Position numbers and translations under genes: made by a program. The notes below the pieces were generated by a model. That model ran no database searches and was not told where the DNA came from. It was given only the letters and a program-made list of their open reading frames with translations. DNA of 64,000 bases from JABSSA01 sp039975755 (GTDB taxonomy: Bacteria; Pseudomonadota; Alphaproteobacteria; Rhodobacterales; Rhodobacteraceae), in assembly GCA_039975755.1 (NCBI GenBank), contig JBDWGM010000106.1, positions 57,440-121,439 on the forward strand, written 5' to 3'. Every line of letters starts with the position of its first letter. The first letter of the stretch is position 1. Shown here piece by piece: positions 50,958-59,771 of this stretch.

Positions 50958-52261
50958 TGACCCCTATTGAAATCGGCCTGATCTCCGTCGTTGCGATCGT
51001 CTTTCTGATCTATTCGGGCGTCTATATCCCAATTGCTTTGGGCATGGTGTCGTTGATTTCGATCTGGATCATGCGCGACAATTTCACGTTGTCGCTGAAC
51101 CTGTTGAAAATAGCTGTCGGCGATAGCGCGATGGTCTACAGTTTTGCCACCATACCTTTGTTCACCTTTATGGGGTTGATCGTCTCCAAGGCTGGGTTGG
51201 GGCGAGATATCTATGAGGTCATGACGATGCGGTTTCGCAAAGTCAAAGGCGGCATCGGGATGGCTACCGTAGGGGCGAACGCTGTGTTCGCAGCTGTAAC
51301 AGGATCGTCTATCGCATCCGCATCTGTGTTCACCAAAGTGTCGGTGCCGCAAATGATTGCGCAGGATTACAACCCGCGTTTTGCCGTCGGCGTGGTCGCC
51401 GGATCTTCTGTTCTTGGTATGATCATTCCACCCTCGGCGATGTTGATCATCTACAGCTTCGTGGCCGAACAATCCGTCGGTGATATGTTCCTCGCTGGCG
51501 TTATCCCAGGGATCATATTGGCCATCGCCTATGTCGCTGCAATTTGGGTCATGGGACGTTACACGCCGAATTTCGTGGGCGGCCGCAAAGTCGAGGACAC
51601 AGAATGGATGTCCAAAGGTGAAGTAGCTTCAAAAACTTTGCCCACTTTGGGTCTGATCACAATCGTTCTGGGCGGGATCTACACTGGATGGATGACCGCT
51701 GTTGAAGCGGGCGCAACAGGTTCACTTGTTGCATTGATCATCGCATTGACGCGTCGGTCCATTTCTTTGAAAGGCTTTTGGGAGGCATTGCTGGAAACGG
51801 GGCATATCACAGCGGCTATTCTGTTTCTGATCACAGCGGCGTCGATTTATAGCCGGATGCTGGGTCTTGCCGGGTTGCCGAACCAACTTCAGGACTTGCT
51901 TGCTGGCAACTCAGCTTCTTTCTGGATGGTCATGCTTTTGTACATCTTGCTGATGATCTTTCTGGGCACAATTTTGGACACGGCGTCCATCATCCTGATT
52001 GTCGTGCCCTTGTTTTTACCCCTAGTCGAAGCGCTAGACATGTCACTGATTTGGTTTGGTATCATCACGGTTGTCGGCGCGGAAATTGGGCTTTTGACCC
52101 CACCTCTTGGGATATCGTGTTTCGTTATCAAATCGACGTTGAATGACGACAGCATCTCGCTAAAGGACGTGTTCATGGGAGCACTGCCATTCGCGTTTGT
52201 GATGCTGATTATTTTGCTCATTCTCATTCAATTCCCAATCCTCAGCCTTGCCCTTCTCTAA
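50957..52261 (+). CDS. dctM: TRAP transporter large permease (second system)
   Basis: A 434-aa DctM protein with about 12 hydrophobic segments. Signature parts: VYIPIALGMVSLISIWIM, AAVTGSSIASASVFTKVSVPQ, IIPPSAMLIIYSFVAEQSVGD and, near the C-terminus, GLLTPPLGISCFVIKS. It completes the second TRAP transporter and is followed after 12 bp by the intradiol dioxygenase, which makes a shared aromatic substrate plausible. Confidence 0.95.
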   Translation: MTPIEIGLISVVAIVFLIYSGVYIPIALGMVSLISIWIMRDNFTLSLNLLKIAVGDSAMVYSFATIPLFTFMGLIVSKAGLGRDIYEVMTMRFRKVKGGIGMATVGANAVFAAVTGSSIASASVFTKVSVPQMIAQDYNPRFAVGVVAGSSVLGMIIPPSAMLIIYSFVAEQSVGDMFLAGVIPGIILAIAYVAAIWVMGRYTPNFVGGRKVEDTEWMSKGEVASKTLPTLGLITIVLGGIYTGWMTAVEAGATGSLVALIIALTRRSISLKGFWEALLETGHITAAILFLITAASIYSRMLGLAGLPNQLQDLLAGNSASFWMVMLLYILLMIFLGTILDTASIILIVVPLFLPLVEALDMSLIWFGIITVVGAEIGLLTPPLGISCFVIKSTLNDDSISLKDVFMGALPFAFVMLIILLILIQFPILSLALL

Positions 52262-52273
52262 GGATACTCCTCC

Positions 52274-53140
52274 ATGCGCAACGTGACCAAAAACAACATC
52301 ACCGATGTTTTCAAAAGCTATATGAGCGACGACATGGATTCGCGGACGCGCGAAATCATGAGCTCGCTTGTTCAGCACATGCATGACTTTGCCCGCGAGA
52401 CGAACCTGACCCATGACGAATGGCGCAAAGGCATTGCGTTTCTGGAAGGTTGCGCAGCAATCGAATCCGAAGACCGTCACGAATTTGTACTTGCGTCAGA
52501 CGTTCTGGGCGTTTCGTCTTTGATTGATATGATGCACTCGTCAGACGACGCGACATCCTCGTCCGTGCTCGGGCCATTTCACGTATCTGGTGCACCTCCT
52601 TTGGCATTTGGAGGAGACATGAAGCGCGACTTTGGTGGCCCGGTTCTGCTGGCAGAAGGGGTCATTAAGGACACGGATGGAAATCCCATTTCTGGCGCTG
52701 AATTGGATATTTGGCAAACCGCACCCAATGGGTTGTACGCAAGCCAGGACGATGAACAGGATACATTTTCGTTTCACGGTCTCATGACAGTGGGGGATGA
52801 TGGGCGGTATGCTTTCACGACGGTTAAGCCTGTCGAATACACCGTTCCGTCTGATGGGCCAGTGGGGGACATATTGCGCGCTTGTGGGCGTCACCCATGG
52901 CGACCATCGCATCTGCACTTCATCGTCAAAGCGCCGGGTTACCGTACATTGGTGACCGAGATTTTCCCCGAAGATGATCCATATTTGGATCAGGACACGG
53001 TGTTTGGTGTGCGCGATGATCTGGTCATGACATACCATGAAAAAGACGCCGCAGAATTCCCAGCCGGAATGGTGTTGTCCGGTAAGGTCAATGAATCGTT
53101 TTTGGCGGTAGAATTTGATGTAATCCTCGCAAAAGACTAA
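52274..53140 (+). CDS. intradiol ring-cleavage dioxygenase, hydroxyquinol 1,2-dioxygenase type
   Basis: A 288-aa non-haem Fe(III) dioxygenase that opens a diphenol ring between the hydroxyls. The iron ligands line up as Tyr155 (NGLYASQ), Tyr189 (PVEYTVP), His213 and His215 (RPSHLHF), with spacing close to that of known hydroxyquinol enzymes. The N-terminal helical dimer domain (residues 1-95) and the LGPFH motif near residue 100 are present. The family splits into catechol, chlorocatechol and hydroxyquinol types; overall features favour hydroxyquinol but I cannot separate them firmly by eye. It follows dctM by 12 bp. No maleylacetate reductase is seen in the window. Confidence 0.9.
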   Translation: MRNVTKNNITDVFKSYMSDDMDSRTREIMSSLVQHMHDFARETNLTHDEWRKGIAFLEGCAAIESEDRHEFVLASDVLGVSSLIDMMHSSDDATSSSVLGPFHVSGAPPLAFGGDMKRDFGGPVLLAEGVIKDTDGNPISGAELDIWQTAPNGLYASQDDEQDTFSFHGLMTVGDDGRYAFTTVKPVEYTVPSDGPVGDILRACGRHPWRPSHLHFIVKAPGYRTLVTEIFPEDDPYLDQDTVFGVRDDLVMTYHEKDAAEFPAGMVLSGKVNESFLAVEFDVILAKD

Positions 53141-53185
53141 CTTGCGCGACACTGCCCCAAGGCAGGGTCATGGCGAGGCGGGCAA

Positions 53186-53986
53186 TTGCAAATCATGTGT
53201 TTGAACGGTTGGGGCGGCAAGCTGCATGATGTGCTGCTGCCCTACGTTGCCGAATCCGCACCAGATATTCTGTGCCTGCAAGAAGTGGTTCATAGTCCTG
53301 CGACCGATAAAGATTGGTTGACCTATCGCGATGGCGATCACGTCCTGCCGCAAAGGGCTAACTTTTTTCGAGATGTGTGTCGCGCATTGCCTGATCATGT
53401 GGCTGTGTTTTGCCCTGCAGCTCAAGGTGTTCTTTGGGATGATCAGGTGTCGATCCCTTCGCAATTTGGGCTGGCCACCTTTGTTCACAAATCCATTCCT
53501 ATCACCGAACAGGTGCAGGGGTTTGTGCACAAAGACTATTCGCCAGTGGGATACGGAGATCATCCGCGTTCGCGCAACGCACATGGTGTTCGGGTCTTTG
53601 ACTATGAAAACGACCGGCCTGTCTGTGTGACCCACATGCATGGGCTTCGCGATCTGAACGGAAAGATGGACACGCCAGAGCGCGCGGTGCAGGCGCAGCG
53701 GCTTCTCGATATGTCGCGTCGCATATCGCGGGCAGGGGACCTGTGTGTCGTTTGCGGTGACTTTAATGTTGAGCCCGACAGTGAAACCCTGAAAATCCTC
53801 ACGCAAGCTGGACTCACTGAATTGGTGGCGTATTGTGGTTTCCCCAGCACGCGGAATTCATTTTATAAAAAGCCGGGAAAATTTGCTGACTATATGCTCG
53901 TCAGCGACACAGACGAAGTTCAGGATTTCCGGGTAATCTATGACCCCGAAGTGTCAGACCATTGCCCATTGGTGATCAATCTTTAG
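53186..53986 (+). CDS. endonuclease/exonuclease/phosphatase family protein
   Basis: A 266-aa protein of the EEP superfamily. The catalytic pattern is intact: LCLQEVVHS (Glu), NAHGVRVF, THMHGLRD, CGDFNVEPDSETL (Asp-Phe-Asn) and VSDHCPLVINL (Asp-His). No membrane segment or signal peptide is seen. It starts with TTG at 53186 behind GAGGCGGG; no in-frame ATG fits the N-terminus. The substrate may be DNA, a phospholipid head group or an inositol-type phosphate. The 46 bp after the dioxygenase leave co-transcription open. Confidence 0.85.
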   Translation: MQIMCLNGWGGKLHDVLLPYVAESAPDILCLQEVVHSPATDKDWLTYRDGDHVLPQRANFFRDVCRALPDHVAVFCPAAQGVLWDDQVSIPSQFGLATFVHKSIPITEQVQGFVHKDYSPVGYGDHPRSRNAHGVRVFDYENDRPVCVTHMHGLRDLNGKMDTPERAVQAQRLLDMSRRISRAGDLCVVCGDFNVEPDSETLKILTQAGLTELVAYCGFPSTRNSFYKKPGKFADYMLVSDTDEVQDFRVIYDPEVSDHCPLVINL

Positions 53987-54016
53987 CAGCGCAACTGCGA
54001 CGCCAAACAAAAAAGA

Positions 54017-54034
54017 CCGGGCGTGAACGCCCGG
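54017..54034 (-). terminator. intrinsic terminator of amtB
   Basis: On the minus strand CCGGGCGT-TC-ACGCCCGG gives an eight-pair stem with a two-base loop, followed by TC and six T. It lies 29 bp after the amtB stop. Confidence 0.8.
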
Positions 54035-54062
54035 CCAGTCGACCAACCTAAGGGGGAGGGCC

Positions 54063-55397
54063 TTAGGCGTTGTGGAATTCGGGATAGGCTTCCATGCCCA
54101 GTTCCGCCATGTCGAGACCATTGACCTCGGCTTCTTCATCGACGCGCAAGCCCATGATGGCCTTGAGCACCAACCAAACAACGGCCGAAGTGACGATTGT
54201 GAAGATGCCGACAACAACGATACCGTAGATCTGAGCGCCGATAGTCGCGTCTGAGTTTGTCAGGACAACGGCGAGTGTGCCCCAGATACCTGCGAACAAG
54301 TGAACCGGGATCGCACCTACGACATCGTCAATCTTCATGCGGTCAAGCATTGGGACTGCGAATACAACGATCACACCGCCAACAGCACCGATAATGGTCG
54401 CCATGCCCAAGGAAGGTGTCAAAGGCTCGGCTGTGATCGAAACCAGACCTGCAAGTGCGCCATTCAAAACCATTGTAAGGTCAGGTTTCTTGTAGAGAAC
54501 TTGCGTCAGGATCAACGCTGCAACAGCGCCACCTGCAGCCGCAGTGTTGGTGTTGGCAAAGATGCGTGCCACGTCAGAGACGTCACCGACTGTACCCATT
54601 GCCAATTGTGATCCGCCGTTAAAGCCAAACCAACCCAGCCACAGGATGAACGTTCCCAATGTTGCCAAAGCAAGGTTGGAACCCGGCATTGGGATCGTTT
54701 TGCCGTCTTTGTATTTGCCGATGCGTGGTCCAAGGATGAACGCGCCGACCAGGGCAGCCCAGCCACCAACAGAGTGCACAACAGTCGAACCGGCAAAATC
54801 CAGAAATCCTGCAGTGTCCAAGAAGCCGCCGCCCCATTTCCAGGATGCTTGCAGTGGGTAGATGATGGATGTCAGGATGATAACGAAAAACAGGAACGGC
54901 CACAGTTTAACACGTTCAGCCATTGTACCCGAAACGATCGAAGCTGTCGTCGCACAGAACATCAGCTGGAAGAAGAAATCTGAAGCAGTTGCCGCGTATG
55001 TGTAATCATCCGCGTTTTCTGCGGATACTCCGACGGCTTCCATGACACCCGGTCCCCAAACGCCGGACAGGACGCCTTCCATCATCCAAGTACCAAGTGG
55101 GTACATCAGATTATATCCGATCAAATAGTAAAAGATGGCGGCGAAGGAAAAGAGCGCGATATTCTTAGTCAGCTGCATTGCAACGTTCTTGGAACGAACA
55201 AGACCCGCTTCGAGCATTGCGAAGCCGGCTGCCATCCAAAAGACGAGGAAGCCACCGATCAAAAACAGAAGGCTGTTGTAAATAAAGACGGAGTCCGTCG
55301 AGGCATTAACCCCCGGGGTCGGCCCGTCCTGAGCGAGACCAAGGCTTGGCAAAGCAACCAGTGCCAAAGCCGGAGCAAGCGTTTTAGTGAGTTTCAT
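54063..55397 (-). CDS. amtB: ammonium transporter AmtB
   Basis: A 444-aa inner-membrane ammonium channel with a cleavable signal segment (LAPALALVALPSLGLAQ) and 11 transmembrane segments. The pore histidines are expected in VVHSVGGWAALVGA and IPVHLFAGIWGTL, and FAMLEAGLVRSKN and GFNGGSQLAMG are typical. It is paired with glnK, whose PII protein plugs the channel when nitrogen is sufficient. Start ATG 55397 begins the signal segment; the frame extends to 55505 without support. Confidence 0.95.
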   Translation of the reverse strand: MKLTKTLAPALALVALPSLGLAQDGPTPGVNASTDSVFIYNSLLFLIGGFLVFWMAAGFAMLEAGLVRSKNVAMQLTKNIALFSFAAIFYYLIGYNLMYPLGTWMMEGVLSGVWGPGVMEAVGVSAENADDYTYAATASDFFFQLMFCATTASIVSGTMAERVKLWPFLFFVIILTSIIYPLQASWKWGGGFLDTAGFLDFAGSTVVHSVGGWAALVGAFILGPRIGKYKDGKTIPMPGSNLALATLGTFILWLGWFGFNGGSQLAMGTVGDVSDVARIFANTNTAAAGGAVAALILTQVLYKKPDLTMVLNGALAGLVSITAEPLTPSLGMATIIGAVGGVIVVFAVPMLDRMKIDDVVGAIPVHLFAGIWGTLAVVLTNSDATIGAQIYGIVVVGIFTIVTSAVVWLVLKAIMGLRVDEEAEVNGLDMAELGMEAYPEFHNA

Positions 55398-55425
55398 TTG
55401 TCCGTTTTCCTTTGGAACAATCGCG

Positions 55426-55764
55426 TCAAAGCGCGTCTTCGTTGGTTTCGCCGGTGCGTACCCGCACAGCTTGTTCGATATCCAAGACAAAAATCTTCCC
55501 GTCACCGATTTTGCCCGTCTGAGCTGTCTTGGTGATGGTTTCGACGATCTGATCAGCCATGCTTGCTGCGACCGCGATTTCGATTTTCACTTTGGGTACA
55601 AAATTCACGGCATATTCAGCACCGCGATAAATTTCTGTGTGACCTGATTGCGAGCCAAAGCCCTTGATCTCGGTCACCATCATTCCGCGTACACCTGCTT
55701 CGGTCAGCGCCTCGCGCACCTCTTCAAGTTTGAACGGTTTGATCGTTGCTATGATCAATTTCAC
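55426..55764 (-). CDS. glnK: nitrogen regulatory protein PII (GlnK)
   Basis: A 112-aa PII protein of standard length. The T-loop tyrosine for uridylylation is Tyr51 in HTEIYRGAEYAV, and the C-terminal GKIGDGKIFVLDIEQAVRVRTGE holds the ATP-binding GxGKIF pattern. The GTG at 55764 is chosen because AAGGGGA lies before it and gives the family start KLIIATIKPFKLEEV; the ATG at 55806 would add 14 residues. It lies 28 bp upstream of amtB on the same strand, the usual glnK-amtB pair, which would be induced under nitrogen limitation. No clear sigma-54 box was seen. Confidence 0.95.
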   Translation of the reverse strand: MKLIIATIKPFKLEEVREALTEAGVRGMMVTEIKGFGSQSGHTEIYRGAEYAVNFVPKVKIEIAVAASMADQIVETITKTAQTGKIGDGKIFVLDIEQAVRVRTGETNEDAL

Positions 55765-56020
55765 CACATGTCCCCTTTTTTCAGCAGACTCGAAGCCCAC
55801 CCACATTGTGGTCCGTAAAAGAGGGTAGTGAACGCCTAAGGCAAAGGCGTTACGTTAACTTTGGCGCACAGTTCGACCTTGCTGTGGTTAAAAAATGGGC
55901 AAAAATCGCGATAGGTCTAAAAAATAAGCAACTTATATATGAACGAATGATGAAACGAAGGTGTGCGTTTCTCTGTTCGAACCACTATATAAGTAAAAAA
56001 ACAGGCAGACAGCAGATGTC
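55765..56020. other. 256-bp divergent region between glnK and the PBP gene
   Basis: It holds the promoters of both genes. Two inverted repeats are visible: CCACATTGTGG at 55801-55811 and AACGCC-N9-GGCGTT at 55831-55851. The expected NtrC/sigma-54 boxes were not recognised. No gene is supported. Confidence 0.45.
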
Positions 56021-58228
56021 ATGAGTGATTCACGCAAGAAAAAGCGACCTTTGGTCGCCGATCGTCGGTACACAACGAAAAAAGCGGCAAAACCCGCTCC
56101 TAAACGGAAAACGACTCGCAAAAAGGCGAAGCGACGCCCAGTCCGGAAGTCGAACATCTTTGTGCGGGCTTGGCGTTTCCTTTGGCGTTTGGTCTGGGGC
56201 GCAACATGGCGCGTCAGTGCGTTCGCATTGTTTTTCCTGGCCTTGGCCGTTGGCTATTTTTGGACAACTTTGCCCGCAGTTGATGAACTGTTGGATGGGC
56301 GTGCGCGTGGATCGGTGACGTTGCTGGATCGCGACGGGGCCGTTTTTGCATGGCGCGGCGATCAATTTGGCGGCGTTGTAACGGCTGAAAACGTTTCAAA
56401 GCATCTTAGAAACGCAGTGGTCGCAACCGAAGATAAGAGATTTTATCGGCATTTCGGTATCAGCCCTCGTGGCGTCGCAAGCGCTGTTCGGATCAATCTT
56501 CGAGAAGGGCGCGGACCGTTACAGGGGCATGGTGGGTCTACTATCACGCAACAAACGGCGAAACTGCTGTGCCTTGGCCGCGAATTTGACCCACAAGAAT
56601 GGGAAGACGAAGCAGAGTATTTGTCGGATTGTCGCCGGGGCTCATTGCAGAGAAAAGCGCATGAAGCGTTGTATGCGTTGGCCATGGAGGTCAAATATTC
56701 CAAGAACGAAATCCTTTCGATCTATTTGAACCGCGCTTATTTTGGGGGCGGTGCATATGGTGCAGAAGCCGCCGCGCGGCGGTATTTTGGCAAACCAGCA
56801 GCCGAAACAAACGCAGCCGAAGGCGCGATGCTTGCGGGGCTTTTGACTGCTCCCTCTGTTCTGTCTCCTACAGCTAATCTTGAACGGTCTCAGAACCGGG
56901 CGGCAACCGTTTTGCGGTTGATGAATGATCAAGGTCACCTGAGCGACGCAGAGCGTGCGGAAGCGATGAAAAACCCGGCGAGATTAAGCCAAGCTGCGGC
57001 AGCACGCGCGGGTGGATATTATGCGGATTGGGTCATGTCGTCTGGCCCAGAATTCTTTACGCGGGACACAACAGAAGATGTTGTGATCCGAACGACATTT
57101 GACCAACGCATTCAAGCGGCAGCCGAGGAGGCCGTGCGCGAGGTGTTTGCGAATAAAGTGAGCGAGGGGTCCAAAGCGCAAACGGCAGTCGTCGTAATGA
57201 GCGCAGATGGCGCCGTGCGTGCGATGGTCGGTGGACGCGAAACCAAAGTGGCCGGCGCGTTTAACAGAGCCACTCAGGCAAAGCGTCAAACAGGTTCGGC
57301 GTTCAAACCGTTCGTTTATGCCGCTGCGTTGGACTTGGGAAGTTCGCCTTATGACATCGAGGACGACGCTCCATACTGCCTGAACGTTCCAGGTTCAGGC
57401 AAATGGTGTCCAAAGAACTATAATAAAAAGTTCGCAGGACCCGTGTCTCTTGTCAAAGCACTTGAGCAATCTTTGAACATCCCCGCGGTTAAAGTCAGCG
57501 AGGGTGTAGGCCGCGAATTGGTCCGCCAAGTGGCCAGTCAATTTGGGTTAAAAAGCGAACTTGCGGCCGGACCCGCGCTTGCTTTGGGGGCGTCAGAAAG
57601 CACATTGACAACTATGACAGCAGCTTATGCTGGGATTTTGAACGGGGGGTCATCCGTTACACCATATGGCTTGGTGGAACTGCGTTTGCGTGGTGACGAC
57701 GAACCTTTGATGGACACAAGCGGCGGTATCGGTGAAAGGGTCATCAGAAACCAAGCGGCAGGTGAATTGATCTGGATGATGGAAAAAGTCGTAAGTCAAG
57801 GCACGGGTGGGCGCGCCAAATTTGGTGACCGCCAAATCGCCGGAAAAACCGGAACAACGCAAGCAGCCCGCGACGCGTGGTTCATCGGGTTCACAGCCGA
57901 TTACGTTGCTGGTGTTTGGATGGGGTATGACGACAACACCCCGTTAAGGGGGGTAACAGGTGGTGGGTTGCCCGCAGACATCTGGAAAGAAACCATGATG
58001 CGTGTTCACGAAGGAATGCCCAACACGCCTTTGCCCATGATCGTACCAGCCCAACCGCAAAGGACGCCTGAAATTGTGCGCCAAGAACCGCGCCAACAAC
58101 CGAGTCAGCAGCCACGTCGACAGGCGCGTCAAGAGGGTGCCATTGAAAGGGTGTTGCGTGGTATTTTTGGGGGTGGAGCAAGCCAAGGCAACGGGCCACC
58201 GCGCAAAAGCAGTAGCGATGACCGTTAA
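56021..58228 (+). CDS. mrcA: class A penicillin-binding protein (PBP1A-type)
   Basis: A 735-aa bifunctional peptidoglycan synthase. A basic N-terminal tail (residues 1-60) precedes one transmembrane segment (about 64-86). The glycosyltransferase domain has VVATEDKRFYRHFGIS (catalytic Glu) and GHGGSTITQQTAKLL; the transpeptidase domain has QTGSAFKPFVY (SxxK), a downstream SLN-type motif (EQSLNIP) and IAGKTGTTQAARDAW (KTG). The C-terminal tail is Gln/Arg-rich. The ATG at 56021 has no strong ribosome site. It is divergent from glnK-amtB and converges on mlaC. Confidence 0.93.
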   Translation: MSDSRKKKRPLVADRRYTTKKAAKPAPKRKTTRKKAKRRPVRKSNIFVRAWRFLWRLVWGATWRVSAFALFFLALAVGYFWTTLPAVDELLDGRARGSVTLLDRDGAVFAWRGDQFGGVVTAENVSKHLRNAVVATEDKRFYRHFGISPRGVASAVRINLREGRGPLQGHGGSTITQQTAKLLCLGREFDPQEWEDEAEYLSDCRRGSLQRKAHEALYALAMEVKYSKNEILSIYLNRAYFGGGAYGAEAAARRYFGKPAAETNAAEGAMLAGLLTAPSVLSPTANLERSQNRAATVLRLMNDQGHLSDAERAEAMKNPARLSQAAAARAGGYYADWVMSSGPEFFTRDTTEDVVIRTTFDQRIQAAAEEAVREVFANKVSEGSKAQTAVVVMSADGAVRAMVGGRETKVAGAFNRATQAKRQTGSAFKPFVYAAALDLGSSPYDIEDDAPYCLNVPGSGKWCPKNYNKKFAGPVSLVKALEQSLNIPAVKVSEGVGRELVRQVASQFGLKSELAAGPALALGASESTLTTMTAAYAGILNGGSSVTPYGLVELRLRGDDEPLMDTSGGIGERVIRNQAAGELIWMMEKVVSQGTGGRAKFGDRQIAGKTGTTQAARDAWFIGFTADYVAGVWMGYDDNTPLRGVTGGGLPADIWKETMMRVHEGMPNTPLPMIVPAQPQRTPEIVRQEPRQQPSQQPRRQARQEGAIERVLRGIFGGGASQGNGPPRKSSSDDR

Positions 58229-58249
58229 CACATACCAATTTGACGAGTT

Positions 58250-58843
58250 TCAGCTTTGTTTTTTGAGATCCGCGATCATCTTGTCGATGCTACCGCCGTT
58301 GCGATCCAAAAGCGCACCTACCTCTGTTCGTTCGGTAAGCAACAAATTGATGCCTTCAATAAACATATTAAAGAACAGGTCTTTTCCTGTTCGGTCAGAG
58401 ACATGAAACGTCACCTCAAAAGGAGATTGCCCTCGAAGAAAGGCTGTCGTTGAGACTTCGTACCAGTTTTTGACCGCTTTGACGTTTTTAATCTCAAGCC
58501 GACCGCCAATGAATTCGCGGAATCGGCGTCCATATTTGCGAGAGATATACCCTTGGAAGGCTTTCGAAAAACTCTTCTTTTGTGAGGACGACGCGCGCCG
58601 CCCATCCACACCCATTGCATAGGCAGAGATGTATGATGTGTCGCTGTATCGCGCAAAAATGCGTTCGAAATCGCGGAACATCGCGTTTTCAGATTTGCCA
58701 GACGCAATCACACCGTTGATGTCTTCAACAAGATCGGTGACGAGGCCCCGGGCACCGGATTCTGTCAACGCGAACGCTGGAACCGCAGGAAGCGTAAGCC
58801 CTGCGCAAATGGATGTAGTCAAAAAGTTGCGGCGAAACATCAT
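58250..58843 (-). CDS. mlaC: phospholipid-transport periplasmic protein MlaC
   Basis: A 197-aa periplasmic protein of the MlaC/Ttg2D family with a Tat/Sec-like signal (FRRNFLTTSICAGLTLPAVPAFA). It carries phospholipids between MlaA at the outer membrane and the MlaFEDB ABC transporter. Family segments are YSDTSYISAYAMGVDGR, FSKAFQGYISRKYGRRFREFIGG and the C-terminal GINLLLTERTEVGALLDRNGG. It directly follows mlaA without a gap. The ABC transporter genes are not in the window. Confidence 0.88.
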   Translation of the reverse strand: MMFRRNFLTTSICAGLTLPAVPAFALTESGARGLVTDLVEDINGVIASGKSENAMFRDFERIFARYSDTSYISAYAMGVDGRRASSSQKKSFSKAFQGYISRKYGRRFREFIGGRLEIKNVKAVKNWYEVSTTAFLRGQSPFEVTFHVSDRTGKDLFFNMFIEGINLLLTERTEVGALLDRNGGSIDKMIADLKKQS

Positions 58844-59605
58844 TTAGAAACCCTCCGTATCAAGCGCAAACGGGTCGATCTCGGATGCTGCATCTTCCTG
58901 CCCCAGCTCAAAACGCCGGTTCTGCAAGTAGATCAACCGAGCTTGCGCGTAGCTATCTGCACTTTCATATAGTATGCCATCGATCGTATCTGCAAAACGC
59001 CCTCGATCACCAATGCGCGATGCGCCGCCGGCCAACGGGCTATAATACTGCTCTGGACTGTCCAAAATATAGCTCAATGGATTCGTGAACAAGTCGACAA
59101 CCATCCCGGCGGTATCCCGCTGAGTTGACGGGCCAGCAATCGGTAATTCCAAATAGGTTCCTTCGCCGACACCCCAGACGTGCAGGGTTTCGCCGAAATC
59201 AGTGTCGACTTCGGAAACACCAAATTCTGACGCTGCATCAAACAACCCGCCAAGCCCAAGGACAGTATTGATCACAAATCGGCTTGTCGAAATGCCGACG
59301 TTCTTCAATCTTCCCTGAAGCAAATTGTTGACCACATTGGATGGTTCACCCAAGTTCGAGGCGAAATTGCTCACGCTGTCTTCGACTTCGTCAGGCAAAA
59401 CGCTCGTATAACCTTGTCCAGCGGGTCTCACGATTGCGCGATCTAACTTGCGATTAAAGGCGTGGACGCCGCGATTTTGCCGTTCGTAAGGGTCATGGAT
59501 TCCGGTTGCAGCAGATGAAACGTCGCGTTGTGGTGAACATGCACCCAACAATATCAGCGCAATGACGCCGACAGTCATCCGATTTGCGTGTTTCAAAAGA
59601 GGCAA
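58844..59605 (-). CDS. mlaA: outer-membrane phospholipid lipoprotein MlaA
   Basis: A 253-aa MlaA/VacJ lipoprotein that removes mislocalised phospholipids from the outer leaflet. The signal peptide ends in lipobox LLGAC (Cys about residue 23). The MlaA domain has HDPYERQNRGVHAFNRKLDRAIVRP, RFVINTVLGLGGLFD and the FGETLHVWGVGEGTYLELPIAGPSTQRD stretch (parts: LHVWGVGEGTYLELPIAGPS). The TTG at 59605 lies behind GGAG; an ATG at 59578 would give a shorter signal. Its stop touches the mlaC start. Confidence 0.93.
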   Translation of the reverse strand: MPLLKHANRMTVGVIALILLGACSPQRDVSSAATGIHDPYERQNRGVHAFNRKLDRAIVRPAGQGYTSVLPDEVEDSVSNFASNLGEPSNVVNNLLQGRLKNVGISTSRFVINTVLGLGGLFDAASEFGVSEVDTDFGETLHVWGVGEGTYLELPIAGPSTQRDTAGMVVDLFTNPLSYILDSPEQYYSPLAGGASRIGDRGRFADTIDGILYESADSYAQARLIYLQNRRFELGQEDAASEIDPFALDTEGF

Positions 59606-59771
59606 TGGTAATCTCCGACGAATATGGTATTGGGCTAATTAATCTTTACCGTTACTTTGCCCAGATGCGACAGTACGGAATTCACGTCCTGTGGCATGAA
59701 CGCGACACGGCGTTGAACACTAGATCAATTCTTGGTCAATAGCGGACCCGAGACGGACTTTAAAGGTACTA

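Noticed and set aside
54300..54611. Plus-strand frames opposite amtB
   Set aside because: They are shadows of the ammonium transporter gene and have no supporting signals.
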